A stretch of 64,000 bases of DNA from an uncultured Victivallales bacterium (GTDB lineage: Bacteria > Verrucomicrobiota > Lentisphaeria > Victivallales > UBA1829): the NCBI GenBank assembly GCA_944390795.1, contig CALXRI010000015.1, forward strand, positions 1 through 64,000, given 5' to 3'. This document shows, piece after piece, positions 9,384 to 16,925 of the stretch. The position numbers were made by a program, and so were the translations under genes. A model generated the notes under the pieces. The model did no database searches. It was not told where the DNA came from and saw nothing but the letters and a program-made list of their open reading frames with translations. Each line of letters opens with the position of its first letter. Position 1 is the first letter of the stretch.

Positions 9384-9412
9384 TTGAAAAACAACTTTTC
9401 CAGTCGTAAAGT
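9384..9412 (+). promoter_or_regulatory. Candidate sigma-70 promoter for the GT2 gene
   Basis: TTGAAA (9384-9389), 17-base spacer, TAAAGT (9407-9412), about 30 bases before the start at 9444. It lies in the AT-rich divergent region between the solute-binding protein and GT2 genes. Confidence 0.5.
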
Positions 9413-9443
9413 TCCCTTTGTTCAATGAAAAATGGTGAGAAAC

Positions 9444-10148
9444 ATGAAACTTTCTATTGTAATTCCGGTTTACAACGAGGAGAAATTCATCGACGCGGTT
9501 CTGGAGCGGGTGAGGAACGTCCGTTTTCAGGACGGGGTCGAAGTGGAACTGGTCGCCGTGGACGACTGCTCGAAGGACGGCACATTCGAGAAGCTCAAGG
9601 CGTGGGAGGCGCGCGGCGTGAAGGTCTGCCGGCATGAAAGGAACGGCGGAAAGGGCGCTGCGCTTCATACCGGATTCAAACTCGCCACGGGCGACGTCAT
9701 CACGGTGCAGGACTCCGATTTCGAGTACAATCCTGACGAGCTGCCGCGCCTGCTTGCCCCGATTCTGGAAAACAAGGCCGATTTCGTGTTCGGCGCGCGG
9801 GAGGCGTTTGTAAAAGGGCTTCCGCACCGTGTCATGTACTTCTGGCATCTGAAGATCAATGCCTTCCTGACCTCGTTCTGCAACATGTTCTCGAATCTCG
9901 CGCTCAGCGACATGGAGTGCTGCTACAAGATGTTCCGGCGTTCCGTGCTTGAGAAAATCGAACTGCGCGAGCGGCGTTTCGGATTCGAGCCGGAAATCAC
10001 GCTGAAGGCATCGCGGCAGGACATTCTGTTCTATGAAGTTCCGGTCTCCTATTCCTGCCGGACCTATGCCGAAGGCAAGAAAATCTCCTGGAAGGACGGC
10101 GTCTCCGCCCTCCGCTGCATCCTCAAATACGGTCTTTTCCGGATGTGA
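9444..10148 (+). CDS. Family 2 glycosyltransferase (DPM1-like)
   Basis: A 234-aa cytoplasmic GT-A enzyme. It opens with LSIVIPVYNEEKFI, has the nucleotide-binding VDDCSKDGT block and the metal-binding QDSDFEYNPDEL, and has the GRxEFxxE-like RRFGFEPEITLK near the C-terminus, the pattern of dolichol/undecaprenyl-phosphate sugar synthases. There is no C-terminal membrane domain. The likely product is a polyprenyl-phosphate sugar that a GT-C enzyme (such as the one at 5972) could use. The start at 9444 is chosen over 9432 because GGTGAG sits just before it. It converges with the M24 peptidase gene with 21 bases between them. Confidence 0.85.
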   Translation: MKLSIVIPVYNEEKFIDAVLERVRNVRFQDGVEVELVAVDDCSKDGTFEKLKAWEARGVKVCRHERNGGKGAALHTGFKLATGDVITVQDSDFEYNPDELPRLLAPILENKADFVFGAREAFVKGLPHRVMYFWHLKINAFLTSFCNMFSNLALSDMECCYKMFRRSVLEKIELRERRFGFEPEITLKASRQDILFYEVPVSYSCRTYAEGKKISWKDGVSALRCILKYGLFRM

Positions 10149-10169
10149 CGTTTTTTTCTTCCGCCGCCC

Positions 10170-11324
10170 TTACGGAATTTCGAGTTCCTTTTCCATCGTA
10201 TTGAAGTTCCGGCACCCCGTTCCGGTAACGGCGACCAGATCCTCCAGGCGGATTCCGCCCCAGTCCGGATCGTAGAGCCCGGGTTCGACGCTGACGACAT
10301 TTCCTCTGCGGAGAGGGCGCGTATTGAGCGGCGAGACGCGCGGCCCTTCATGAATTTCGAGTCCGACACCGTGTCCGAGGCCGTGAATGAACCCGCACGG
10401 CATCCCGCCGCGCTTCCTGCCGGTCCGGAATCCGAGCTCCTCCATGGTCTTCGCCGCCGCGATGTGCACTTCGGAGGCGGCGACGCCGGCGCGGATCATG
10501 CCGAGCGCCGTTTCAGAGGCCTTCCGCACGGCGCGATAGGCGCGCAGAACGTGTTTCGGCGCGCGGCCCTTGAGGAATGTGCGGGTCATGTCGCCCCAGT
10601 AGCCTGTCGCGTCGCTGCGCGGGAAAATGTCTGCCACCAGCACTTCGCCGGCGCGGACCGGGCCGCTTCCGATGTTGTGCGGCGCGGCGCTCTGCACGCC
10701 GCAGGCGATGATCGTCCGGGAAGCCGTGTATCCCATCCGCTTGAAGTTTCCCTCGATTTCCGCGCGGAGACGTTCGCAGGTGACAACCCGTCCGGCAAGT
10801 TCAAGACATCCCTGCGCATTGACCTTCGATTCGGCGAGCATCGCATGGAGCAGTCTCATCATCTCTTCCGTCGCCCTGACGGATTTTGCGATTGCGGCGA
10901 TCTCTTCTCTTGTCTTGCACTCCCGCGCGGGGAAGAACGGCGCTTTCACGCAGATGACTTCGATTCCCGCATCGGAGAGTTCAATCGCCGTTTTCAGCGG
11001 AAATCGTTCCGGCACGCACCAGCGCGGGACTCCGAGGCGTCTGCTGAAAAACGGAAGAAACGGCCGGTCGGTTCCGCACTCGCGCATCAGTGCGGAACGG
11101 TCGATCACCTCCACGCCTTCTTTCGCTTCCGCGCAGGCGCGGGAATATTCCAGAGGCGAGACTACGATTCCCCTGCGCTGTTCCGTTTCGAAATAAAGGA
11201 ATTCATCAGGAGCGTGAAATCCGCTCGCATACAGGATGTCCGCCGATTCGTCCGAGGAGGCGCAGATCAGTTTCGGTAAAAAAGTTTCCTGCTTTTCACT
11301 TGAAATTTTTCCATTTTGACGCAT
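10170..11324 (-). CDS. M24 family metallopeptidase (Xaa-Pro aminopeptidase-like)
   Basis: A 384-aa cytoplasmic dimetal peptidase of the creatinase/aminopeptidase P fold. The N-terminal non-catalytic domain (about 1-150) is followed by the pita-bread domain. Metal ligands are visible: Asp in VADIFPRSDATG, Asp in GDMTRTF, His in IHGLGHGVGLEIHE, Glu in VSVEPGLY and Glu in GIRLEDL. It probably removes N-terminal residues next to proline. The ATG at 11324 has GGAG seven bases upstream; the longer in-frame start at 11387 has none. It is transcribed away from plsY. Confidence 0.88.
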   Translation of the reverse strand: MRQNGKISSEKQETFLPKLICASSDESADILYASGFHAPDEFLYFETEQRRGIVVSPLEYSRACAEAKEGVEVIDRSALMRECGTDRPFLPFFSRRLGVPRWCVPERFPLKTAIELSDAGIEVICVKAPFFPARECKTREEIAAIAKSVRATEEMMRLLHAMLAESKVNAQGCLELAGRVVTCERLRAEIEGNFKRMGYTASRTIIACGVQSAAPHNIGSGPVRAGEVLVADIFPRSDATGYWGDMTRTFLKGRAPKHVLRAYRAVRKASETALGMIRAGVAASEVHIAAAKTMEELGFRTGRKRGGMPCGFIHGLGHGVGLEIHEGPRVSPLNTRPLRRGNVVSVEPGLYDPDWGGIRLEDLVAVTGTGCRNFNTMEKELEIP

Positions 11325-11403
11325 AATAATACTCCAGTCGTTTTCAGCCGCGGACAGCAATATAAATCCGGAATGGCGCGGACGCAAATCAAATGGAGAG
11401 AAA

Positions 11404-12081
11404 ATGGCGACACCTTTGGAAATGACGCTTTGCTATGGTGCGGCAGTCGTGCTGCCGTATCTGACCGGTTCCATTCCGTTCGGTTTTCTGATCGGAAGGA
11501 TCAAGGGAGTGGATATCCGGACGCAGGGCAGCGGCAACATCGGCGCAACGAACGTCGCGCGCGTCGTCGGGAAAAGCTGGGGCAGACTCTGTTTCGTCCT
11601 GGATTTTCTGAAAGGCATTCTTCCCGTTCTGGCTGCCGCGCTTCTTGTGAGATACCGGCATTGGGACGATCCGTATGGAGTCCTGCCGTCGCTGGCCGCG
11701 CTGTCCACCGTCTGCGGGCACATTTATCCGGTCTATCTCCGTTTTCACGGCGGAAAGGGGATCTCCACGGCCGCAGGGGCGATTCTTGCGCTGAATCCGC
11801 CGTCGCTGCTGTCCGCGGGCGTGATATGGGCTGCGGTGTTTTTTCTTTCCCGCTACGTTTCGCTGGCGAGCATTCTCGCGGCAGTTTCTCTTCCCGTGTT
11901 CGCCTGGATCATGAGACTCTCCGGCGTATGGATCTGCTCCGCGACGGAGATGGCGCTCTTCTGCGTGCTTGCTCTGCTTGCTCTGCTCCGGCACGCTTCC
12001 AATATCAAACGGCTGCTCAACGGGACGGAGAACCGTTTCTCAGACAAGGGGAAATCCCCTGAAAAAAAGGAGGGGAAATGA
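11404..12081 (+). CDS. plsY: Acyl-phosphate:glycerol-3-phosphate acyltransferase
   Basis: An inner-membrane enzyme that makes lysophosphatidic acid from acyl-phosphate and glycerol-3-phosphate, the first step of phospholipid synthesis. 225 aa with about five to six transmembrane segments. All three family motifs are visible: GSIPFGFLIGR with GSGNIGATNVAR, the glycine-rich FHGGKGIST, and the C-terminal cytoplasmic loop. GGAGAG precedes the ATG. The stop overlaps the start of gpsA by four bases (ATGA), so supply of glycerol-3-phosphate and its acylation are coupled. Confidence 0.95.
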   Translation: MATPLEMTLCYGAAVVLPYLTGSIPFGFLIGRIKGVDIRTQGSGNIGATNVARVVGKSWGRLCFVLDFLKGILPVLAAALLVRYRHWDDPYGVLPSLAALSTVCGHIYPVYLRFHGGKGISTAAGAILALNPPSLLSAGVIWAAVFFLSRYVSLASILAAVSLPVFAWIMRLSGVWICSATEMALFCVLALLALLRHASNIKRLLNGTENRFSDKGKSPEKKEGK

Positions 12082-13088
12082 ATCGCTCCATTTCAAAAAT
12101 CACGGTTCTCGGCGACGGCGCCTGGGGCACTTCTCTTGCGCTGGTTCTGCTCTGGAACGGGCATGACGTGACCCTCTGGGGGCCGTTCCGTGAAAACATC
12201 GAAGCCATCCGCGCGACCGGCGTGAATCAATTCCTCAAGGGTGTGACGCTGCCGGAAGAGCTGCGCGCGGAAGCGGATATCGTGAAAGCCGTCGCGGACG
12301 CCGATCTTCTGGTTCTCGCCTCGCCGTCGCAGTATATGCGCGGGACGCTGAAGGCGCTCAGACCCTGTTTCCGGAAGGAGCAGCACCGCCTGCTGGACAT
12401 CGCCAAGGGAATTGAGACCGGTTCGCTGAAGCGCATGAGCGAGATCTGTTCGGAGATTCTCGGAGAGAGCCGCTATGCGGCATTGTCGGGTCCGAGCCAT
12501 GCCGAGGAGGTGTCGCGCAAGGTTCCTACGGCCGTCGTAATCGCTTCGCCGGACATCGGGCTTGCCGTCGAACTGCAGAATCTGTTCATGAACGAGTTTT
12601 TCCGCGTTTACACCTCGGATGATCTGACCGGCGTGGAACTGGGAGGCGCGCTGAAGAACGTTTACGCCATTGCCTGCGGCATGATCGACGGCATGGGGCT
12701 CGGGGACAATCCGAAGGCCGCTCTGATGACCCGGGCGATCGCGGAGATGAGCCGTCTCGGCGTGACGCTAGGCGGCCGGGCGCAGACATTCTCCGGCCTG
12801 AGCGGTGTCGGGGACCTCATCGTAACCTGCATGAGCCGTCACAGCCGCAACCGATATGTCGGCGAGGAACTCGGAAAAGGACGGAGGATCGACGAAATCA
12901 TCCGCTCCATGGGAATGGTGGTCGCCGAAGGAGTGAAGACATCCGAATCCATGTATGAGCTGGCGCGGAAATGCGGGGTTGAAACTCCGGTGGCCAATGT
13001 CATTTACGGAATCCTCTATCAGGGGAAGGCCCCGGCGGACGCCGTGCGGGAGCTCATGACGCGCCGGGCGAAACACGAGAGCGAGTGA
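12078..13088 (+). CDS. gpsA: NAD(P)-dependent glycerol-3-phosphate dehydrogenase
   Basis: A cytoplasmic dehydrogenase reducing dihydroxyacetone phosphate to sn-glycerol-3-phosphate. 336 aa, the normal length. The Rossmann motif is VLGDGAWGTSLALVL; other signatures are ALSGPSHAEEV, ELGGALKNVYAIACG with the catalytic lysine, and FSGLSGVGDLIVTC with HSRNR. It overlaps plsY by four bases and forms a two-gene phospholipid-precursor operon. GGAGGGGAA lies inside the end of plsY as its ribosome-binding site. Confidence 0.96.
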   Translation: MNRSISKITVLGDGAWGTSLALVLLWNGHDVTLWGPFRENIEAIRATGVNQFLKGVTLPEELRAEADIVKAVADADLLVLASPSQYMRGTLKALRPCFRKEQHRLLDIAKGIETGSLKRMSEICSEILGESRYAALSGPSHAEEVSRKVPTAVVIASPDIGLAVELQNLFMNEFFRVYTSDDLTGVELGGALKNVYAIACGMIDGMGLGDNPKAALMTRAIAEMSRLGVTLGGRAQTFSGLSGVGDLIVTCMSRHSRNRYVGEELGKGRRIDEIIRSMGMVVAEGVKTSESMYELARKCGVETPVANVIYGILYQGKAPADAVRELMTRRAKHESE

Positions 13089-13101
13089 GCCGCAGTGCCG
13101 C

Positions 13102-13449
13102 TTACGGACGGATCATCGCAAGCATCATCCTGAAGGCGGTCACCGCCTCCAGCGCATGCGGAACGTCTGCCGGCATGACAATGCAGTCTCCGCGTTTCAG
13201 ATGGTGCGGGATGCCGCCGATTGTGATTCTGACCTCTCCGTCCAGCACGCTGACCAGTGCATCGAACGGAGCGGAGTGTTCGCTGAGTCCCTGATTCGCA
13301 TCGAAGGCGAAAAGTGTCACGGTGCCTCCGCTGTTTTCCAGTATGGTGCGGCTGACAACGGCGTTTTCCGCGTATGCGACCGCCTTTTCCGCATTGAAAA
13401 CCTCCGATTTTTTCTGTCCGGCATGATTGGAGATTGAACAATTTCCCAT
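13102..13449 (-). CDS. Cupin-domain protein
   Basis: A 115-aa single-domain cupin. The first cupin motif is degenerate (GLSEHSAPFDALVSVLDGEV) but keeps a His and a Glu; the second is HHLKRGDCIVMPADVPHALEA with its metal-type His. The function is unknown; small cupins of this kind often bind metals or small ligands. GGGAGGA precedes the ATG. It converges with gpsA and is divergent from the DUF1275 gene. Confidence 0.8.
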   Translation of the reverse strand: MGNCSISNHAGQKKSEVFNAEKAVAYAENAVVSRTILENSGGTVTLFAFDANQGLSEHSAPFDALVSVLDGEVRITIGGIPHHLKRGDCIVMPADVPHALEAVTAFRMMLAMIRP

Positions 13450-13536
13450 TTCGTCCTCCCTGTGATTTTGTTCTTGTGTTTTCGCATGGAAAAAGACCCC
13501 TGCAAAAACGGAATGTTCCGGTGCGGGAAATATTTT

Positions 13537-13564
13537 TTGCTATATTTCCACGGCATGGTATATT
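13537..13564 (+). promoter_or_regulatory. Candidate promoter for the DUF1275 gene
   Basis: TTGCTA (13537-13542), 16-base spacer, TATATT (13559-13564). A start site near 13571 would make the GTG at 13574 almost leaderless, which favours the ATG at 13607. Confidence 0.55.
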
Positions 13565-13606
13565 ATCCGTCTGGTGTCAATTCACGGAACAGCTGTGGAA
13601 TCGTTT

Positions 13607-14335
13607 ATGAATCCTATGAACTCAGCACAGAACCCCGGCGCGGAGCGTCTGGCGGCGGCATGTCTCCTGAGCATGACCGGCGGTTTTCTGGATATTTACA
13701 CTTATCTTTACCGGGGAAAGGTCTTTGCCAACGCCGTCACCGGAAACATGGTGCTTTTCGGTTTCAATCTGGCAAATCTGGAATGGTTTTCCGCGGCAAA
13801 ATACCTCCTGGCGATCTGTTTCTATGCGCTGGGCGTGTTTACCGCCGAGGCCATTCACAGAGTGCTGCCCCGTGCCCGGCGGATCGGCTGGCACCAGTCC
13901 GTGCTGCTTCTTGAGACTTTCTGTCTGGCGCCGATCGTTCTGATTCCTTTCGGAGATCTGGATTTCGCGGTCAACTCCCTGATCTCTTTTGTCTGCGCAC
14001 TTCAGGTTCAAACTTTCCGCCGGGTTCATGGACTGCCTTTTGCTTCCACGATGTGCACGGGCAATCTGAGAAGCGGCACGGAGGCGCTGTTCCGTCATTT
14101 CAGCGGGGAGGATCAGGCGGAACTGCAGAAGTGTTTCCGCTATTTTCTCGTGATCGCCTGTTTCGTCGCGGGAGCGGCATCCGGCGCGGTTCTGCTGCGG
14201 GAGTTCGGACATGCCGTATTTCTTCTCGCCCCGGTCAGTCTGGCGGTTGTATTCTTCCTGGTCACAACAAAACGGCAGCTTGCCGGAATCCGCAGTTCAA
14301 TACGGAAAGTAATTGGGAAGAGCAGGGGAAAATGA
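13607..14335 (+). CDS. DUF1275 (YoaK-like) family membrane protein
   Basis: A 242-aa inner-membrane protein with six to seven predicted helices. Family features visible: the first helix LLSMTGGFLDIYTYLYRGKVFANAVTGNM, the central QVQTFRRVHGLPFASTMCTGNLRSG, and basic loops. Function is unknown for the family; transport is often assumed. The start is uncertain: ATG at 13607, ATG at 13616 or GTG at 13574 all lack a strong ribosome-binding site. No operon partner. Confidence 0.8.
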   Translation: MNPMNSAQNPGAERLAAACLLSMTGGFLDIYTYLYRGKVFANAVTGNMVLFGFNLANLEWFSAAKYLLAICFYALGVFTAEAIHRVLPRARRIGWHQSVLLLETFCLAPIVLIPFGDLDFAVNSLISFVCALQVQTFRRVHGLPFASTMCTGNLRSGTEALFRHFSGEDQAELQKCFRYFLVIACFVAGAASGAVLLREFGHAVFLLAPVSLAVVFFLVTTKRQLAGIRSSIRKVIGKSRGK

Positions 14336-14355
14336 TCCCGTGACGGCAAGCCGGA

Positions 14356-14393
14356 TCCGTCATTTCCCTCCGTCATTTCCCTCCGTCATTTGT
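14356..14393. repeat. Short 13-bp tandem repeat
   Basis: Three copies of TCCGTCATTTCCC, the third incomplete, starting at 14356, 14369 and 14382, in the non-coding stretch between the DUF1275 and 14614 genes. Probably slippage; no function seen. Confidence 0.85.
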
Positions 14394-14613
14394 TCGTCAT
14401 ATCAGACGCTGTGCAGTTTTGTTTCAGTTTTTTTCCTGTTTTCTCCTTTTCCGAAGCAAGTGCGGACGGAGAGTGTTCGTCCCGAAATCTTTTTTACCGG
14501 AAAAGTTCCGGCATTGCACAATATTTTCTTTTTTTCTCCGTTTCCCGGTTATGAAAATGGCTTCTGCAGAGTCCGAGACAAAAACCATCCTGTAAAGAAA
14601 AGGAGCTGACACA

Positions 14614-15084
14614 ATGAAGGCGAAATACCTGATTACGGCATTCCTGACGGCGGCTATGACCGCACCTGTGCTTTATGCTGCGGAAGAGGAACCGGAGCCG
14701 AAGCCTCCTGTGGAAAGGAAGGAAATGAGGCGCCGTCCGCGTCCCCCGATGCGTGGTCCGCGTGACGCCCGCAGACCTTCCAAAGAACTGCGTGACGCCG
14801 TCAGAACCTACAGGGAAAATCCAACGGAAGAGAACAAGGCCAGGGTACGTGCCGTCGTGGAAAAGGATTTTGACGCAACCATTCAGCGGGAAGAGAAACG
14901 GATTGCCGAAATGAAATCCAGAAAAGCCGAACATATTGACAGACGGCTGGAGCTGTTCTCAAAAGAGGGGAGAAACGCGGTCGCCCCGGCCCGGACGGTC
15001 CCGCCCCCGGCGGACCGGAAAAACCGCTTCCCCGTCCTCCTGAAAAATAACCCGGACCTGGACATCCGCTTTTTCCGGAAGTGA
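14614..15084 (+). CDS. Small secreted basic protein of unknown function
   Basis: 156 aa. It has a clear signal peptide (MKAKYLITAFLTAAMTAPVLYAAEE) cut near residue 23, followed by a Pro/Arg-rich linker (about 24-55) and a charged, probably alpha-helical middle (about 55-120), then a Pro/Arg tail. I do not recognise a family. A good ribosome-binding site (AAAGGAG) supports the start. Periplasmic location is inferred. It stands alone between the DUF1275 gene and a convergent thioredoxin gene. Confidence 0.7.
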   Translation: MKAKYLITAFLTAAMTAPVLYAAEEEPEPKPPVERKEMRRRPRPPMRGPRDARRPSKELRDAVRTYRENPTEENKARVRAVVEKDFDATIQREEKRIAEMKSRKAEHIDRRLELFSKEGRNAVAPARTVPPPADRKNRFPVLLKNNPDLDIRFFRK

Positions 15085-15342
15085 AAGCTTCCGTCCGGAT
15101 CGGAAATCCTGCCCCGGTCCGGAAAAATCGGATGCGGGACCAGGTTTTCCAGTCATCCGGTGTCCGACGGCTCCCATCTCCGGAGGGCATCGGATGACGT
15201 CTTTTCCGATAGAAGGCATATTCTCCGGGAAGGAGCCTTATTCAGTGGGGGACCGTTCCGCCCTCAGGGCGGCTTTGCGGCACGGGGTTCACTCTTTCTT
15301 TTCGGGCGCTGTCCGGCGGCTTATGAAACCGGATGCAGCAGA

Positions 15343-15891
15343 TCAGCGGTCCGTTCCATTCGATTTTGGATTTCCGTCGTCGCCTCCGCGGCGTTCCGTT
15401 TTCCGCTGCCCGGGCTGAGCCGATTTGCCGGCTTTTTCGGTTTTGGCATTGAAGTATTCCAGGAATTTCTGCGGGCCGATACCGGGAGGGAATCCGGTTT
15501 CCCTTGCAAGAACCCGGCCGCTTGCCGCGTCCAGAACGATCACGGTCGGATAACTGTATACGCTGTAGCGGCCGGCAAGGGATTTATTCTGAGATTCCAG
15601 CTGCTGCCCGAGCGTTCTGCCGCGGGGAAAATCCGCCTTGAACAGAATATACTTCCTCGATGCTTCCGCGATAAAGCTTCTTTTGTTCAGCACGTTGCGT
15701 TCCAGATGAATGCACGGCCGGCACCAGTCCGATCCGGAGAAAACCATCAGAAGCGGCATTTTTCTGGACCGGCCTTCCTGACGCGCCTTCTTGAAGTCGG
15801 TATTCCAGGCTTCCGCGCCTGTCAGGATGGCAGACATGCCGATTGTGATGAATGAAAGGAAGAGAGTTTTCCATAGGATCTTCCGCATCAT
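15343..15891 (-). CDS. Secreted thioredoxin-fold protein
   Basis: 182 aa with an N-terminal signal peptide (about 1-27), then a thioredoxin-like domain with active site WCRPC preceded by MPLLMVFSGSD, and cis-Pro region SYPTVIVLD. A 40-residue charged tail follows. Expected to be a periplasmic disulfide reductase of the thioredoxin_7/DUF255 type. Its ATGATG start overlaps the stop of the CYTH gene by four bases, making it the last gene of the TM2-CYTH-thioredoxin operon. GGAGACGGC precedes the start. Confidence 0.85.
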   Translation of the reverse strand: MMRKILWKTLFLSFITIGMSAILTGAEAWNTDFKKARQEGRSRKMPLLMVFSGSDWCRPCIHLERNVLNKRSFIAEASRKYILFKADFPRGRTLGQQLESQNKSLAGRYSVYSYPTVIVLDAASGRVLARETGFPPGIGPQKFLEYFNAKTEKAGKSAQPGQRKTERRGGDDGNPKSNGTDR

Positions 15892-16397
15892 GCCGTCTCC
15901 TCCGGATGGATTGATCCTGAAGCTTTCCAGGTTCCGTAAGGATGACGGGCGAGATAGGAGTTGCTGTACTTCATGTCGCCCGTGACTTCCATTCCCAGCC
16001 AGGACGGATGTTCAAAGACAGCTGATTCGGAATTCAATTCCAGTTCCGCGAGAACCAGCCCGCTGTTTTCACCGAGAAATTCATCGATTTCCCAGCGGTC
16101 CGCTCCGTTCATGACAATGTTTCTGTATTTCTCCACCGCGGGGCCTGCACAGAACTTGTCGATCAGTTCATTAGCATCGTCAAGAGGAATTTCATACTCA
16201 TATTCGCTCCTTGAGCATCCGTGATGAGCGCCCTTGAGCGTGAGAAAACCTTTCTCTCCGGCAGTCCGGACCCGGAATATCCCGTGTTCCCGCTCCTGAA
16301 AATGAAGATACGCCTGACGGTAAAGCGTCCGGGCGGAAACCCGGGTGCGCCAGGAATTATCCCGCAGGAGGAATTTGCGTTCTATTTCGATTCCCAT
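15888..16397 (-). CDS. CYTH-domain protein (triphosphate tunnel enzyme)
   Basis: A 169-aa cytoplasmic protein. It begins MGIEIERKFLL, the signature EIERKFL of CYTH proteins, with further tunnel residues in RVRTAGEKGFLTLKG, SEYEYEIP, WEIDEFLGENSG and LAELELNSE. Known members hydrolyse inorganic triphosphate or make cAMP; bacterial stand-alone forms of this size are mostly triphosphatases. It lies 10 bases after the TM2 gene and overlaps the thioredoxin gene. Confidence 0.9.
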   Translation of the reverse strand: MGIEIERKFLLRDNSWRTRVSARTLYRQAYLHFQEREHGIFRVRTAGEKGFLTLKGAHHGCSRSEYEYEIPLDDANELIDKFCAGPAVEKYRNIVMNGADRWEIDEFLGENSGLVLAELELNSESAVFEHPSWLGMEVTGDMKYSNSYLARHPYGTWKASGSIHPEETA

Positions 16398-16407
16398 TGT
16401 GCCTGGA

Positions 16408-16674
16408 TCAGAACCAGCCCCTCTTGTTCACGATATAGGTTTCATAGAATCTGTCATCCGGTGTCGTAAGATAAATGATGCCTTCAATCAGTCTGACAAT
16501 TCCCATGACGGTGCCGGCCAGGCCGCATGTCAGCAGCGAGACGAGCAGCATGATGATTCCTTCGACGTGATAGCCGAGCACGAACTTGTGAATCCCCAGA
16601 GATCCCAGAAGGATGCCGAGAATTCCGGCGATCAGTTTTTTCTGAGCGACATCGGACGGGACTTGATTTTCCAT
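16408..16674 (-). CDS. TM2-domain membrane protein
   Basis: 88 aa. Two hydrophobic helices separated by a short turn, with the family motif LLGSLGIHKFVLGYHVEGI and a C-terminal GIVRLIEGIIYL. The function of TM2 proteins is unknown; the domain is common in small bacterial membrane proteins. First gene of a three-gene operon with the CYTH and thioredoxin genes. Confidence 0.85.
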   Translation of the reverse strand: MENQVPSDVAQKKLIAGILGILLGSLGIHKFVLGYHVEGIIMLLVSLLTCGLAGTVMGIVRLIEGIIYLTTPDDRFYETYIVNKRGWF

Positions 16675-16875
16675 GACCGGGTTCCTTTGTGTTGTTAAGT
16701 TCTGATAAAATGATCCTGCAGCACGGGAAAGTCAACCGGGATTCCGCTTTTTTTATGAAATAATCCGCTCCTTTCCTGCAGGGGGCCGGAGGGCAGGGCC
16801 TCTTCTCCGTCAGGAATGAAAAGACCGTCTGCGAAACGGAAACAGCATTCCTGCCGGATGCCGCGGAACAGAACG

Positions 16876-16911
16876 GAAAAATCCGGAACCGCCGGAGAAC
16901 GGCGATTCCGG
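16876..16911 (-). terminator. Intrinsic terminator of the antiporter gene
   Basis: Stem CCGGAA (16883-16888) / TTCCGG (16906-16911) with an inner CGCC/GGCG pair, followed on the minus strand by ATTTTT. It starts 14 bases after the antiporter stop codon. Confidence 0.8.
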
Positions 16912-16925
16912 TCCGTGCCTCAGAA

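Noticed and set aside
15264-15285. Hairpin CCGCCC-TCA-GGGCGG as a terminator of the thioredoxin gene
   Set aside because: It has no T-run on either strand and lies about 60 bases beyond the stop.
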